A DNA stretch of 64,000 bases from Clostridia bacterium (GCA_026418275.1 JAOABQ010000114.1:1-64000), one strand, 5' to 3'; positions 16,719-25,826 are shown, counted from the stretch's first letter. Notes: generated by a model not told the origin, from the letters alone. Numbers and translations: made by a program.

Positions 16719-17348
16719 ATGTGGATACAAATAAGTTCGGGAACAGGCCCCGATGAATGCGAGATTGCCGTAGGCCTTTTCCTTAAAAAATACCTTAATG
16801 AATTAAAATGCGCCGGAATGGATACAAAAGTAGTAGATGCAACTCCCGGAAGTATCCCCGGCAGTTTTAAGTCAATTCTCCTATCACTGGATAATGAAGA
16901 GACTTATAATTTAACAAAAACAATAGAGGGATCTGTACTTTGGGTCTCTAAAAGTCCAATCAGGCCCAACCACAGACGCAAAAACTGGTTTATTGATATA
17001 AAAGTATTTAGTGAAACGGATAAGTTAAGCTTTTCCGAGAAGGATGTCCGGATTGAAGCCATGAGAAGCTCAGGTCCGGGAGGTCAAAACGTAAACAAAG
17101 TAGAGACCGCGGTTCGTGCAGTTCATCTCCCCACCGGCCTTAGCGTAACAGCAAGTGAGGAACGGTCTCAATTCATGAATAAGAAGCTGGCCCTGGCCCG
17201 TTTATCCAAGTTGGTCGAGGCTAGGAATGAGAAGGATCGGGGTGTTCTCAAGAAATCTATGTGGACCCGCCATTCCGAGTTGGTTCGTGGAAATCCTATA
17301 AGGATTTATGAAGGCAGTGCTTTTAAACTAAAATCAAAGAACGCATAA
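16719..17348 (+). CDS. prfH: Peptide chain release factor homologue PrfH
   Basis: A 209-residue class I release-factor homologue. The catalytic peptidyl-tRNA hydrolysis loop is SSGPGGQNVNKVETAVRA near residues 112-130 (GGQ). It lacks the codon-recognition domain of RF1/RF2, as PrfH proteins do. GGAGG sits 8 nt before the ATG. Adjacent to rtcB it forms the known pair in which PrfH releases nascent chains from ribosomes damaged in helix 44 and RtcB reseals the rRNA. Confidence 0.93.
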   Translation: MWIQISSGTGPDECEIAVGLFLKKYLNELKCAGMDTKVVDATPGSIPGSFKSILLSLDNEETYNLTKTIEGSVLWVSKSPIRPNHRRKNWFIDIKVFSETDKLSFSEKDVRIEAMRSSGPGGQNVNKVETAVRAVHLPTGLSVTASEERSQFMNKKLALARLSKLVEARNEKDRGVLKKSMWTRHSELVRGNPIRIYEGSAFKLKSKNA

Positions 17349-17377
17349 ATAAAGTTATAAGAATTGGAGTGATATAG

Positions 17378-17533
17378 ATGAAAAATAATATTGAACTCAT
17401 ACTTGAGATAAGAAAGTCCTGGACCATCAACCCCAGAACCCGGGTCCATGACAATAATATGAAAAAAAATAAAAAGAAACAACGTCAGGAAGCAAGGAAT
17501 TTATCCAGAGACTATTTAAAGTCTGTCCATTGA
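17378..17533 (+). CDS. Small basic protein, third gene of the rtcB-prfH operon
   Basis: ATG at 17378, with TTGGAG 9 nt upstream, opens a 51-codon frame. It contains SWTINPRTRVHDN followed by a Lys/Arg/Gln-rich segment. The W-x-I-N-P-x-T-R-V plus basic-tail pattern looks like a conserved RNA-binding type of short protein, but I cannot name a family. It starts 29 bases after the prfH stop, so it is probably a companion of the repair operon. Confidence 0.6.
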   Translation: MKNNIELILEIRKSWTINPRTRVHDNNMKKNKKKQRQEARNLSRDYLKSVH

Positions 17534-17652
17534 TTACTTATTGAAATAGGGAAATTTTTTATTGGTTTGCCGCTGGAAATATTCTTGTTTTGTTTAACCG
17601 TATGATTTAGAATAGTAAAGCAAACATTATAAATCAATGGGGGTTAGAATCA

Positions 17653-17835
17653 ATGGAAGAACAGAATAAGAAATTAAACTGGGCAGGATTTATTGAAACA
17701 ACCGTAGTCAATTTCTTTACAGAAAATGAGCTTGAAAAATTGGTTGTAGAAGACGGTAGAGGAAACAAGGCAAAACTCTCAAGACAAAAGGACAATACTA
17801 TCAAGGTTGAGTATACGTCTACAACGCTCATATAG
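17653..17835 (+). CDS. Hypothetical 60-residue protein
   Basis: MEEQNKKLNWAGFIETTVVN and a charged remainder with a predicted beta-rich middle (KLVVEDGRGNKAKLS). A GGGGGTT site precedes the ATG, and a long terminator follows directly. No family recognised. It lies 120 bases after the small basic gene and may or may not belong to the same transcript. Confidence 0.6.
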   Translation: MEEQNKKLNWAGFIETTVVNFFTENELEKLVVEDGRGNKAKLSRQKDNTIKVEYTSTTLI

Positions 17836-17838
17836 CGG

Positions 17839-17876
17839 CTTTAAAAACCCAAGGGGTATACCTTGGGTTTTTAAAG
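17839..17876. terminator. Bidirectional terminator, 16-bp perfect stem
   Basis: CTTTAAAAACCCAAGG (17839-17854) pairs perfectly with 17861-17876 around a 6-nt loop, between convergent genes. A- and T-runs in the stem let it work in both directions. Confidence 0.9.
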
Positions 17877-17878
17877 TT

Positions 17879-18937
17879 CTACAATTCTTGATCTGTCGGT
17901 TTCAAATTTCCAATGCCAAATGTAAAGAAGACAGCACCAAAGAGAATCAATATGGCAAGATTCAAGCTGACATCGTAAAGGGTACTCCCGTCCACCATTT
18001 TTTCATATGTCCTCATGGCCCACTTTTGGGGGAAAAAACTTGCAATCTTATCCATGGTCTCTCCCATTAGATTGGACGAGAATAATGCGCCTCCTATAAA
18101 ACAGGTAAAAAGAGAAATTAATGCATTTGCCATGGAATAAACCTTATTGTCATGAATAAACCCGATCAGTCCAACACTGATTCCTACCGAAGATAAAAGA
18201 AAGGAAAACAAGATAAGGAATACATAGGTTATCGGCAGCTTCCAGTCAAAATGGAATATATATTTTGTCACAAGCAAAAAGATAAGAATTTGTGTCACCC
18301 CAAGTGCCAAACATGCCAGTACGTTCCCTATAACCATCTCATACTCTTTTACCGGAGCACAAAAAGTGCGCATAAAGGTCTTGCATTTTTTGTCTTCCAA
18401 CAGAAGTTCCATACACGTACCGGTAAAAAGCAGTATAAAAAGCAGTAAAAAACCGATAGAGCCCCGTTGGGCCGGAATATTGTTCTTTGAATTGGCCAAA
18501 TATTGGGCTACTTGGTCTTTGTCCCCCGTATAGACGGACTGCATATAGTATTCAGCCATTGTCCTCATGTGAATCAAATTGGCATTTTGTTTTAATCCCT
18601 GAACTTTTATTTGTATATGCTTTCGATCTAAAACTTTACTCTCAAAATCCTTCGGTAGTATAAGCCCAATTTCTATTTCCCTGCGTTTTAGCTTCTTTTC
18701 TATTTCGTCCTCTCTGACAAAGACAACCTCAAACTTGCCGGTATCGGTGATCGCTTTATGTAATGCATTTTCCTTTGGAAGAATATAAGTTATCCCTATT
18801 TTTGATATTTCATAATGTGATACCAAAACCACACAAAATATTCCTCCCAATACCGGAAATATTAAGAGAAAGGCAATTGCATGCACTTCCCTGACCAACC
18901 TCCGAAATATATTGATAGCAATAATCACGCTATTCAT
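17879..18937 (-). CDS. ABC-2 type transporter permease
   Basis: A 352-residue membrane protein with one N-terminal transmembrane helix (about residues 15-37), a large extracytoplasmic domain (about 40-165, with REIEIGLILPKDFESKVL) and five C-terminal helices with a conserved FFPQKWAMRTYEKMV loop. This is the ABC-2/YhgE-like exporter permease layout. It overlaps the preceding permease gene by 8 bases and shares an operon with the ATPase. Substrate unknown. Confidence 0.88.
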   Translation of the reverse strand: MNSVIIAINIFRRLVREVHAIAFLLIFPVLGGIFCVVLVSHYEISKIGITYILPKENALHKAITDTGKFEVVFVREDEIEKKLKRREIEIGLILPKDFESKVLDRKHIQIKVQGLKQNANLIHMRTMAEYYMQSVYTGDKDQVAQYLANSKNNIPAQRGSIGFLLLFILLFTGTCMELLLEDKKCKTFMRTFCAPVKEYEMVIGNVLACLALGVTQILIFLLVTKYIFHFDWKLPITYVFLILFSFLLSSVGISVGLIGFIHDNKVYSMANALISLFTCFIGGALFSSNLMGETMDKIASFFPQKWAMRTYEKMVDGSTLYDVSLNLAILILFGAVFFTFGIGNLKPTDQEL

Positions 18938-19712
18938 ATATTTTTCTCCTCATAAATAAAATAGTTGCAGCGCCCAGCAAAAGGAAACCAATCAAGAATA
19001 AAATCAAATAACTCTGAGCATTATAAGCTATCGGCTGGCCATCCAGACAATTCATATAGGCATCAAAAGCCCACCGGTTAACCGTAAATTTGCTGATGGC
19101 GTTAAATTGCATTCCTGCTGATATTCCCCCGCTGCTGAAGGCCATGATCACAACTAGAAATGCAGAAACACTCGCTGCAATTTTAACACTTTTAAAGATA
19201 CCCGATAGAAAAATAGAGAGAGACGTGCCCGTAAAAGCAAGAATCAGCGTAGTAACAAACATCCCAAAATATGCTTCTCCCCATTTAAATCCGAATAAAA
19301 AGTATACCAAAACCACATAAGAAATTGCGATAAAGAGTGTAACTGCAAAATATCCGATAAAATTGCCGATTATGATAGAAATTTTCCTTACCGGAGAAAC
19401 CAGTACCCTCTGGATCGTATTGTTTTCAAAATCGGATGCAATGAGGGAGGCAGCAACAATGGATAAGGTCAAGACAAGCTGTGTCAGTGTGGCAGCCGAA
19501 TAGAAATGAAGTGCATTGATGCTTTTCTGCCCATTTAAAATCTCAATTACCGCAAACTGGGGAAGTCCATTATCATAGGTGCCCATGAAATTCTCATAAG
19601 CATTTTTGGACACGACAAATTGAATGATATGAAACAGAATTACTGCCGGTACTATAAAGAGGTTGCTCATGACAAATTTTATATTTTTTACTGCTATTTT
19701 AAATACACCCAT
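18930..19712 (-). CDS. ABC-2 type transporter permease
   Basis: A 260-residue permease with six predicted membrane helices and the ABC-2 central motif (NNTIQRVLVSPVRKISIIIG). It lies 6 bases from the ATPase gene and overlaps the second permease gene, so the exporter is probably a heterodimer of two permeases with one ATPase type. TGAGGGAT serves as ribosome binding site. Confidence 0.88.
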   Translation of the reverse strand: MGVFKIAVKNIKFVMSNLFIVPAVILFHIIQFVVSKNAYENFMGTYDNGLPQFAVIEILNGQKSINALHFYSAATLTQLVLTLSIVAASLIASDFENNTIQRVLVSPVRKISIIIGNFIGYFAVTLFIAISYVVLVYFLFGFKWGEAYFGMFVTTLILAFTGTSLSIFLSGIFKSVKIAASVSAFLVVIMAFSSGGISAGMQFNAISKFTVNRWAFDAYMNCLDGQPIAYNAQSYLILFLIGFLLLGAATILFMRRKIYE

Positions 19713-19718
19713 AAAAAT

Positions 19719-20654
19719 CTAATCCCTCAGCTTTCTTCCGGTTAATGATAAAAACACATCTTCGAGATTAGGTTTTTTTATACTGATATCGACTATTTTA
19801 ATCTCCATCTGATTCAACGTATTTAAAATTCCCTGAAGGTATCTTTGTACATCTAAGGTATGAATCAATATATGACTGCCGCTTATGGAAGCACTTGTTA
19901 CACCCTCCGCCTGCCTGATTAGATTTAGCGTACTTTCAGGTATGTCCCGCGTCTCAATGGTTATGGTTTCATCGGAATCCAAAAGCATTTTCAATTCTTC
20001 CTTCCCACCCACTGCAATGAGTTTCCCCATGTCAATGATGCCGATGCAGTCACAAATTGCCTCTACCTCTTCCATATAGTGGCTTGTATAAACGATACCG
20101 GTTCCCTTACTATTTAAATCCTTCACAGATTCCAGGATGTAGTTTCTTGACTGGGTATCAATTCCAACTGTAGGCTCATCCATAATAATAAGCTTCGGTT
20201 TATGTACAATAGAACATGCAATATTCAGCCTTCGCTTCATACCACCCGAAAACCGCTTGGGCTTTTCCCGCTTTCTATCCAGAAGACCCACAAACTCCAA
20301 CGCTTCCTCCGACAAATCCTCCAAAGCTCTCCCATATAAACCATAGAGACTCCCGAAGTATTTGACATTTTCTATCGCAGATATATTCTCATAGATCGCA
20401 AGATCTTGAGGAACCAGGCCAATCCTTTTTTTCACATGCATCGCATGCGTTGCAATGTTTTTATCATCGATCAGGATTTCCCCGCTGTCAGGCTTCAAAA
20501 GCCCCACCAGCATTTTAATGGTAGTACTTTTCCCTGCTCCATTTGGTCCTACCAGTCCGAATATTTCACCTTTGTCTATGCATAAACTGAGATTATCTAC
20601 TGCCAAATTTTGACCAAACCTTTTAATAAGGTTTTTAACCTTTACGATGGACAA
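19719..20654 (-). CDS. ABC transporter ATP-binding protein
   Basis: A 311-residue ABC ATPase: Walker A GPNGAGKSTT, Q-loop LVPQDLAIY, signature FSGGMKRRLN, Walker B LIIMDEPTVG, H-switch YTSHY. The C-terminal extension (from about residue 215) is typical of drug or peptide exporters. I choose TTG 20654 as start because AAGGAG lies 10 nt upstream; the frame extended to 20726 would run over the promoter. Two 18-bp operators stand immediately upstream, indicating control by the adjacent response regulator. Confidence 0.9.
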   Translation of the reverse strand: MSIVKVKNLIKRFGQNLAVDNLSLCIDKGEIFGLVGPNGAGKSTTIKMLVGLLKPDSGEILIDDKNIATHAMHVKKRIGLVPQDLAIYENISAIENVKYFGSLYGLYGRALEDLSEEALEFVGLLDRKREKPKRFSGGMKRRLNIACSIVHKPKLIIMDEPTVGIDTQSRNYILESVKDLNSKGTGIVYTSHYMEEVEAICDCIGIIDMGKLIAVGGKEELKMLLDSDETITIETRDIPESTLNLIRQAEGVTSASISGSHILIHTLDVQRYLQGILNTLNQMEIKIVDISIKKPNLEDVFLSLTGRKLRD

Positions 20655-20716
20655 GGACTCTTCACTCCTTACACATATCACTATATATAGTCTATCCTTG
20701 CAAGGGAGGCATTTAC

Positions 20717-20757
20717 AATGACCCAAGTCACTTTCTCCAAATGACTCAAGTCACTTT
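20717..20757. promoter_or_regulatory. Paired response-regulator operators upstream of the ABC exporter
   Basis: AATGACCCAAGTCACTTT (20717-20734) and AATGACTCAAGTCACTTT (20740-20757) are direct repeats with a 23-bp period; each contains a TGAC/GTCA dyad. Two similar sites lie at 22771-22810 beside the kinase gene. A likely minus-strand promoter follows directly (TTGTAA abutting the operator, 18-bp spacer, TAGACT). Confidence 0.8.
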
Positions 20758-20766
20758 TTTTTATTT

Positions 20767-21408
20767 TTAAGAAACCTTCCCATTGTTTAGATAAAAAATT
20801 GCGATTTGGGTTCTATCCCTAAGGCCTAGCTTGTTTAATATCTCAGATGTTTTATTTTTAATGGTTCCTTCCCCTAAAAAAAGCTTTTCTGCAATCTCCT
20901 TGTTGGTGAATCCTTTGGAAATAAGACGGACAATTTCAACTTCGACTTCGGTGAGATTATACTTTTCAAAGGATATCTTCTTTTCGTTTGTGAGAACCCT
21001 TGGAAGTTTCGAAGCAATTTCAGGATGAACGAGAAGGCTCCCGCTCTTTACAATTTTGACCGCGTCGGTAATTTTATCTGCAGTGATATTTTTCAAGAGG
21101 TATCCTTTCGCTCCGCATTTAAGGGCTTCAATAATATAGTCGTCATCATCAAATGTTGTCAGAACAATAATTTTCACATCCGGCCTGATGCCCAATATAT
21201 TTTTTGTGGCCAAAACCCCGTTGCACACTGGCATTTGGATATCCATCAATATAACATCTATGCCCGGGTCGGAAATAACCTTTTTATACGCCTCATCTCC
21301 ATTTCGGCACAAACCTACTACATTGAATTCCTCATTGATATCAAGGATCGTTTTCAAACTGTTTCTAACCAAATCATCATCATCCACAAGTAAAACATTA
21401 ATTGACAT
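20767..21408 (-). CDS. NarL/FixJ-family response regulator
   Basis: A 213-residue response regulator. The receiver domain has the acidic pair DDDD near the N-terminus, phospho-acceptor Asp in VILMDIQMP and Lys in YLLKN. The C-terminal LuxR-type helix-turn-helix is seen in LTEVEVEIVRLISKGFTNKEIAEKLF. It starts 9 bases after the kinase stop. It probably binds the 18-bp sites at 20717-20757 and 22771-22810. Confidence 0.93.
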   Translation of the reverse strand: MSINVLLVDDDDLVRNSLKTILDINEEFNVVGLCRNGDEAYKKVISDPGIDVILMDIQMPVCNGVLATKNILGIRPDVKIIVLTTFDDDDYIIEALKCGAKGYLLKNITADKITDAVKIVKSGSLLVHPEIASKLPRVLTNEKKISFEKYNLTEVEVEIVRLISKGFTNKEIAEKLFLGEGTIKNKTSEILNKLGLRDRTQIAIFYLNNGKVS

Positions 21409-21417
21409 ACAAAAACC

Positions 21418-22548
21418 TCACCTCACCGGAATTATTGTTTTTATCTTAAAACCCTTTTCCAATTCGATTGTTACTTTTCCTCCATGAAGCATAACCCTTT
21501 CCTCCATGCCGGTAACACCCATTCCTTTAACCACCTGACTGCATCCTTTACCATTATCGCTCACGGTCAACTCAACCCTATCCGGCAGGTATAAAAGTTC
21601 AATCCGTATTTTATCCGCTTTGCCGTGACGGACTGCGTTTGTAATCGCTTCTTGGGCGTTTTTATATAATGTAAGCCCGATACTTTGACTTAACTCGTAA
21701 GAACACCCAGTCATCTTGAAATCCATATCAATCCCTGTGGTTTTTTTAAAGTTATCTACCATCTGCCGGATGGATAAAATCTTATTTTCTTGGTTGCGAG
21801 GCTTCATTCCCTTTACCGTCTTTCTAAGCACATCTATGCACTCTCCCATATTATCTCTTGCCGAGGAGAACATTTCTACTGCCTTAGAAGCGTTTATTTT
21901 GGCTACTTGGATAATTGCCTCAAGCTGCATAAAAATTCCTGTCATTTTGTGTCCCAATGTATCATGGAGTTCCCTTGAGATTCTATTTCTTTCTTCTAAT
22001 TGGGATAATTCTTCTACCATCCTCGCATAGTCTTCCAGCCTCTTTTTCGCAAATTCCAATTCATAACTATAATTCCTGTTTTCATCGTACAGGTACTCCA
22101 TTTGTTTTAAATGGTTCCTTAGAGTTTTCACCTGATTTGAGAAAATAAAAAGAAAAAAGTAAATTACAATACTAAGCAGAATTTTTTCTTTATCTTCATC
22201 TTTTAAAATATAAATTAACATTCCAATGATAATGAAAGAAATGACTTTTCCTTCCGCATCAAACAGCAAAAGGCTGTCCAGCAATACAATAAACAGAAGC
22301 AAAAAGGAAAAGCTAAAGACCCGTAAGCTCATCAAATAAACAAGAAAAATTTCAATCAATATACTAAAGATTAAAAGCTTATTCTTAAAAAAATAGGTCT
22401 TGGTTTGGGAAACAAATAAAAACATCAGAAGAAAAAACATAAAATACTTAAAATCAATATTTATGCCGGATATAATACTTTGAACACATACAATGATAAT
22501 TATAAGCGTTTTTATAAAATACTCGGTTTTGATTTTGTAAGTTTCCAT
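21418..22548 (-). CDS. NarL-type sensor histidine kinase
   Basis: A histidine kinase of the HisKA_3 class: five or six N-terminal membrane helices with no large sensor loop (about residues 10-140), a coiled segment, the phospho-acceptor block RISRELHDTLGHKMTG and an HATPase domain with NAQEAITNAVRHG and SDNGKG. I use the ATG at 22548 (376 aa); a GTG at 22596 would add 16 residues without a better site. Lack of an external domain fits sensing of membrane stress, a transported substrate or a short peptide. Confidence 0.88.
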   Translation of the reverse strand: METYKIKTEYFIKTLIIIIVCVQSIISGINIDFKYFMFFLLMFLFVSQTKTYFFKNKLLIFSILIEIFLVYLMSLRVFSFSFLLLFIVLLDSLLLFDAEGKVISFIIIGMLIYILKDEDKEKILLSIVIYFFLFIFSNQVKTLRNHLKQMEYLYDENRNYSYELEFAKKRLEDYARMVEELSQLEERNRISRELHDTLGHKMTGIFMQLEAIIQVAKINASKAVEMFSSARDNMGECIDVLRKTVKGMKPRNQENKILSIRQMVDNFKKTTGIDMDFKMTGCSYELSQSIGLTLYKNAQEAITNAVRHGKADKIRIELLYLPDRVELTVSDNGKGCSQVVKGMGVTGMEERVMLHGGKVTIELEKGFKIKTIIPVR

Positions 22549-22683
22549 AAAAATATACTCTGACAGATCACAATACAACCGCTGCCTTGTTTCCACTGTC
22601 TGTGCAGCCTAGCAAACAGCCACCCAAAGCAGGGTTTATACCTTTTCTGTACACGAACCCCTTTAACCCCAAAAATCATCTCT

Positions 22684-22712
22684 ATAGTATCTAATATACC
22701 ATTTACAAACAA
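22684..22712 (-). promoter_or_regulatory. Promoter of the kinase-regulator operon
   Basis: Minus strand TTGTTT (22712-22707), 17-bp spacer, TACTAT (22689-22684). It lies between the kinase gene and the operator pair at 22771-22810. Confidence 0.6.
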
Positions 22713-22770
22713 TTATTTCCACTATTTTTAATCGCTTCGTTTTATTTCGACTAAATCTTAAGTTTGTTTT

Positions 22771-22810
22771 TGTTACTAAAGTCACTTTTTTTAATGACGC
22801 TAGTAACTTT
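22771..22810. promoter_or_regulatory. Second operator pair, between kinase and peptide gene
   Basis: TGTTACTAAAGTCACTTT (22771-22788) and AATGACGCTAGTAACTTT (22793-22810), 22 bp apart, match the sites before the ABC operon (AATGAC..AAGTCACTTT). On the plus side the second site abuts a possible -10 element GATAAT (22828-22833), suggesting activation of the 33-codon gene. Confidence 0.75.
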
Positions 22811-22967
22811 TTTACCATTTTCCCTGGGATAATTGTATTGTAAATTAAAGGCCTTTTTTACAGTATAGCTTATGGCTTGCGTTCCGTACTTAAGCTTATT
22901 TCTATAAGCGGTACACAACAATGAAGCCTACAGTATATTTTTCAAGAAAGCATAGGAGGGTTTATTG

Positions 22968-23069
22968 ATGAAGGATAACATTTTAAAAATAGTAAGTCTA
23001 TGCTTCAAAGATACCCTTGCACTGCTTAACTTGTTACTGATAACCCAAAACTGGTGGAAACCTTATTAA
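22968..23069 (+). CDS. 33-residue hydrophobic peptide, possible signal of the adjacent kinase
   Basis: ATG 22968 has a consensus AGGAGGG site and opens a 33-codon frame closed by TAA, then a 13-bp terminator. The peptide starts MKDNILKIVSLCFKDTL, has a Leu-rich centre (LALLNLLLI) and ends in NWWKPY, with a single Cys. It is divergent from the histidine kinase gene and sits behind two copies of the putative regulator operator. It could be an exported pheromone, a small membrane regulator or a toxin; no family is recognised. Confidence 0.65.
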   Translation: MKDNILKIVSLCFKDTLALLNLLLITQNWWKPY

Positions 23070-23082
23070 GGTTTGTATAAAC

Positions 23083-23122
23083 AGAGGGCTAAAGCCACTT
23101 GTAAGCATTGCTTTAGCCCTCT
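23083..23122. terminator. Intrinsic terminator
   Basis: AGAGGGCTAAAGC (23083-23095) pairs perfectly with GCTTTAGCCCTCT (23110-23122), followed by TTGTTTATTT. It terminates the 33-codon gene and may also serve the convergent ftsK gene. Confidence 0.85.
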
Positions 23123-23147
23123 TGTTTATTTAATTCACCTCATTGTA

Positions 23148-25601
23148 TTAGTTCATTTCCAGCCATTCTTGCCGGGTCAGCAGCACTTTTCTGGGCTTGC
23201 TTCCTTCAAATGGCCCTACTATGCCGCTGGACTCCAATTGATCCAGTATTCTTGCCGCTCTTGAGTACCCAATTTTAAATTTCCTTTGTATAAGGGATGT
23301 GGATGCCTGTCCCTGCTCAATCACCATATCAACCACCTGGGGCAGCAATTCATCATCATTTTCGGAATCTATCTGCGGCGCATCCGTATGGCTGTCAATT
23401 TTTTCGATTACATTTTCGTCGTACTGGGCAGGTTCCTTGGATTTTATAAAGGATACAATGGTTTCTACTTCCTTATCGGTAATTAAAGCGCCTTGGACTC
23501 TAACCGGCTTTGGCTTACCCAAAGGGTTAAACAGCATATCCCCCCGTCCCAGCAACTTTTCGGCCCCCGCCATATCCAATATGGTACGGGAATCGATTTG
23601 GGATGATACGGCAAAAGCGATCCTTGAAGGAATATTTGCTTTGATAACCCCTGTAATAACATCTACAGAAGGCCTTTGGGTGGCAATTACCAAGTGCATT
23701 CCCGCAGCCCTGGCCATCTGGGCCAACCTGCAAATGCAATCCTCCACATCGTTGGGTGCGACCATCATCAAGTCGGCCAACTCATCAATAATAATCACGA
23801 TCTGTGGAAGGGGATCTTCACGCTTTTCTCTCATGAGACTATTATATCCCTTTAAGTCCCGCACATTATTATCTGCAAAGAGCTTATACCGGCTTGCCAT
23901 TTCCTGTACCGCCCAGTTCAGGGCTCCCGCCGCCTTTTTCGGGTCTGTAACCACTGGAATCAAAAGATGCGGAATCCCATTATAAATACTAAGCTCGACC
24001 ACCTTCGGGTCTACCATCAAAAGTTTGACTTCGGAGGGAGAAGCTTTATATAAAATACTTGTAATCATTGTATTGATACATACACTTTTACCAGCCCCCG
24101 TAGCTCCCGCAATTAACAGATGGGGCATAGTAGCAATATCTGCCACAACCGTATTGCCGGCAATATCCTTTCCTACGGCAAAAGCAACTTTGGAAGGATG
24201 ATTCAAAAATTCTTTCGACTCTACCACATCCCTAAGGAGTACCGGGGTTACTTCCCTGTTGGGAATTTCTATACCGATTGCAGCTTTTCCCGGGATGGGT
24301 GCTTCGATTCTCACCCCGGTAGCGGCTAAATTTAAGGCGATGTCATCCGTCAGTCCGACAATTTTACTGACTTTCACCCCATAATCCGGCTGTATTTCAT
24401 ATCTTGTAACCGAAGGCCCTTCGCTGATATTGATAATTTTAGCCCCCACACCAAAGCTCGCCAAAGTTTCAATGAGCTTGATCCCGTTTCTTTCGGACTC
24501 ACTGCCCAAATGTACTGCCTGGCTCTTAAATTCATGCTTTTTAAGAAGTTCAACAGGCGGAACCACATTGGCGTATACACGTTTTACCGGAGCTGTAACT
24601 GCTTTTATATTTACCGGGCTTTTTGTATCCTCGGTAGCCCCTTTGACTATAGCTTGGGGATCTTTTAAAACCTTTAAGTTTAATTTATTTTTATCCTTTA
24701 TGATATAAAGCTTGCACGTCTCCTTATTTCCATTCCCTGAAACATTTACATTGGGCAAGTCCATACCGGCCATGGGCTGGGCTTCTACTCCTTCTACGCA
24801 TGAAGCCTCTTCCATGGTGTCATGATCCTCATACTTCCCGTCACCCTCCGGGTTTTCCAATGTTTCATCTTCCTCAAAATGCGCTTCACCCGACAAATCA
24901 TAACAAGGCATCTTAAGGTCGATGGTACAAGCTTGTTCTATCATAGGGTCTTCTACCTCTGAAACCATGTCTAAGAATCCCTGCTCATAAGCTGCAGGAA
25001 TTTCATTGATCCCCTCCGGGGTTACTTCTGTATCACTGATCTCACTTGCTTCAACACCATTTTCCTCTTCCTGATTTTCCTTTAAAAGCATGGATGCGCT
25101 TGTCTTTTGAAGAATTCTTCCATACACATCCTGGGAAAAATTCACCGCCTTAGCCCAATTTTGGACTTCCGCCTTAATGTCTCTTTCCTGCGAAGAAGAC
25201 TTTTCTACATTTTTTCGTATGACTTCAATTTCACGGTTTCCTTTTCTTTTTTCTTCCTGGGGACCATCAACAACCCAGTTGAAATTTCCTCCCACCGCTC
25301 TTAATCTGGAAGATTTCCCATGACCCGAGGTATCCCTTTCTTGGTCAAAGGTTTTAGAGAATGAATCGAAGTCCCTATCCATCCCTTCGCTTTTTTTATC
25401 CTTATCCTTTAAATAAGAAGACAAAAAAATAAGAGCCATAAGAAAAATCAGTTCCCCAAAAAAAATCTTCAGGAAAGTCCATGCATTCCCGCCTGAAAAA
25501 TACATGGCAGCTACAGCAAATACAACGGTCAAAATGCCAATAGCCCTTCTTTTATATATTTTTTTCCTGTGCTTTGCGCTTCTATTCGATCTGATTCCCA
25601 C
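23148..25601 (-). CDS. ftsK: DNA translocase FtsK/SpoIIIE
   Basis: An 817-residue septal DNA pump. The N-terminus has only two evident membrane helices (about residues 18-65), fewer than the four of well-studied FtsK/SpoIIIE. A long acidic, low-complexity linker follows (about 65-330), then the motor domain with Walker A GATGAGKSVCIN and Walker B QIVIIIDELADLM, and the winged-helix gamma domain at the C-terminus (LIQRKFKIGYSRAARILDQL). Start is GTG 25601, with AGAAGGTGGG upstream. It moves chromosomal DNA at division or sporulation. Confidence 0.92.
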   Translation of the reverse strand: MGIRSNRSAKHRKKIYKRRAIGILTVVFAVAAMYFSGGNAWTFLKIFFGELIFLMALIFLSSYLKDKDKKSEGMDRDFDSFSKTFDQERDTSGHGKSSRLRAVGGNFNWVVDGPQEEKRKGNREIEVIRKNVEKSSSQERDIKAEVQNWAKAVNFSQDVYGRILQKTSASMLLKENQEEENGVEASEISDTEVTPEGINEIPAAYEQGFLDMVSEVEDPMIEQACTIDLKMPCYDLSGEAHFEEDETLENPEGDGKYEDHDTMEEASCVEGVEAQPMAGMDLPNVNVSGNGNKETCKLYIIKDKNKLNLKVLKDPQAIVKGATEDTKSPVNIKAVTAPVKRVYANVVPPVELLKKHEFKSQAVHLGSESERNGIKLIETLASFGVGAKIINISEGPSVTRYEIQPDYGVKVSKIVGLTDDIALNLAATGVRIEAPIPGKAAIGIEIPNREVTPVLLRDVVESKEFLNHPSKVAFAVGKDIAGNTVVADIATMPHLLIAGATGAGKSVCINTMITSILYKASPSEVKLLMVDPKVVELSIYNGIPHLLIPVVTDPKKAAGALNWAVQEMASRYKLFADNNVRDLKGYNSLMREKREDPLPQIVIIIDELADLMMVAPNDVEDCICRLAQMARAAGMHLVIATQRPSVDVITGVIKANIPSRIAFAVSSQIDSRTILDMAGAEKLLGRGDMLFNPLGKPKPVRVQGALITDKEVETIVSFIKSKEPAQYDENVIEKIDSHTDAPQIDSENDDELLPQVVDMVIEQGQASTSLIQRKFKIGYSRAARILDQLESSGIVGPFEGSKPRKVLLTRQEWLEMN

Positions 25602-25826
25602 GGTTTTGGCATACCCACCTTCTATTTATCATTTGTAATTCAAAATATATAACGCACAAAAGATTTACTGTTTGTTATCTCTAGTAATAATATTTTAGCA
25701 CTTCATATTTTTTACGTCAAAATTTCTTATGCATTAATGGAAAGGAATTTTCGAGCAATAACACCACCGGAATATCCTTAGCGTAAAAAATACGTTAAAT
25801 TGTAGAACCTCATTCCCAAGAAATTT

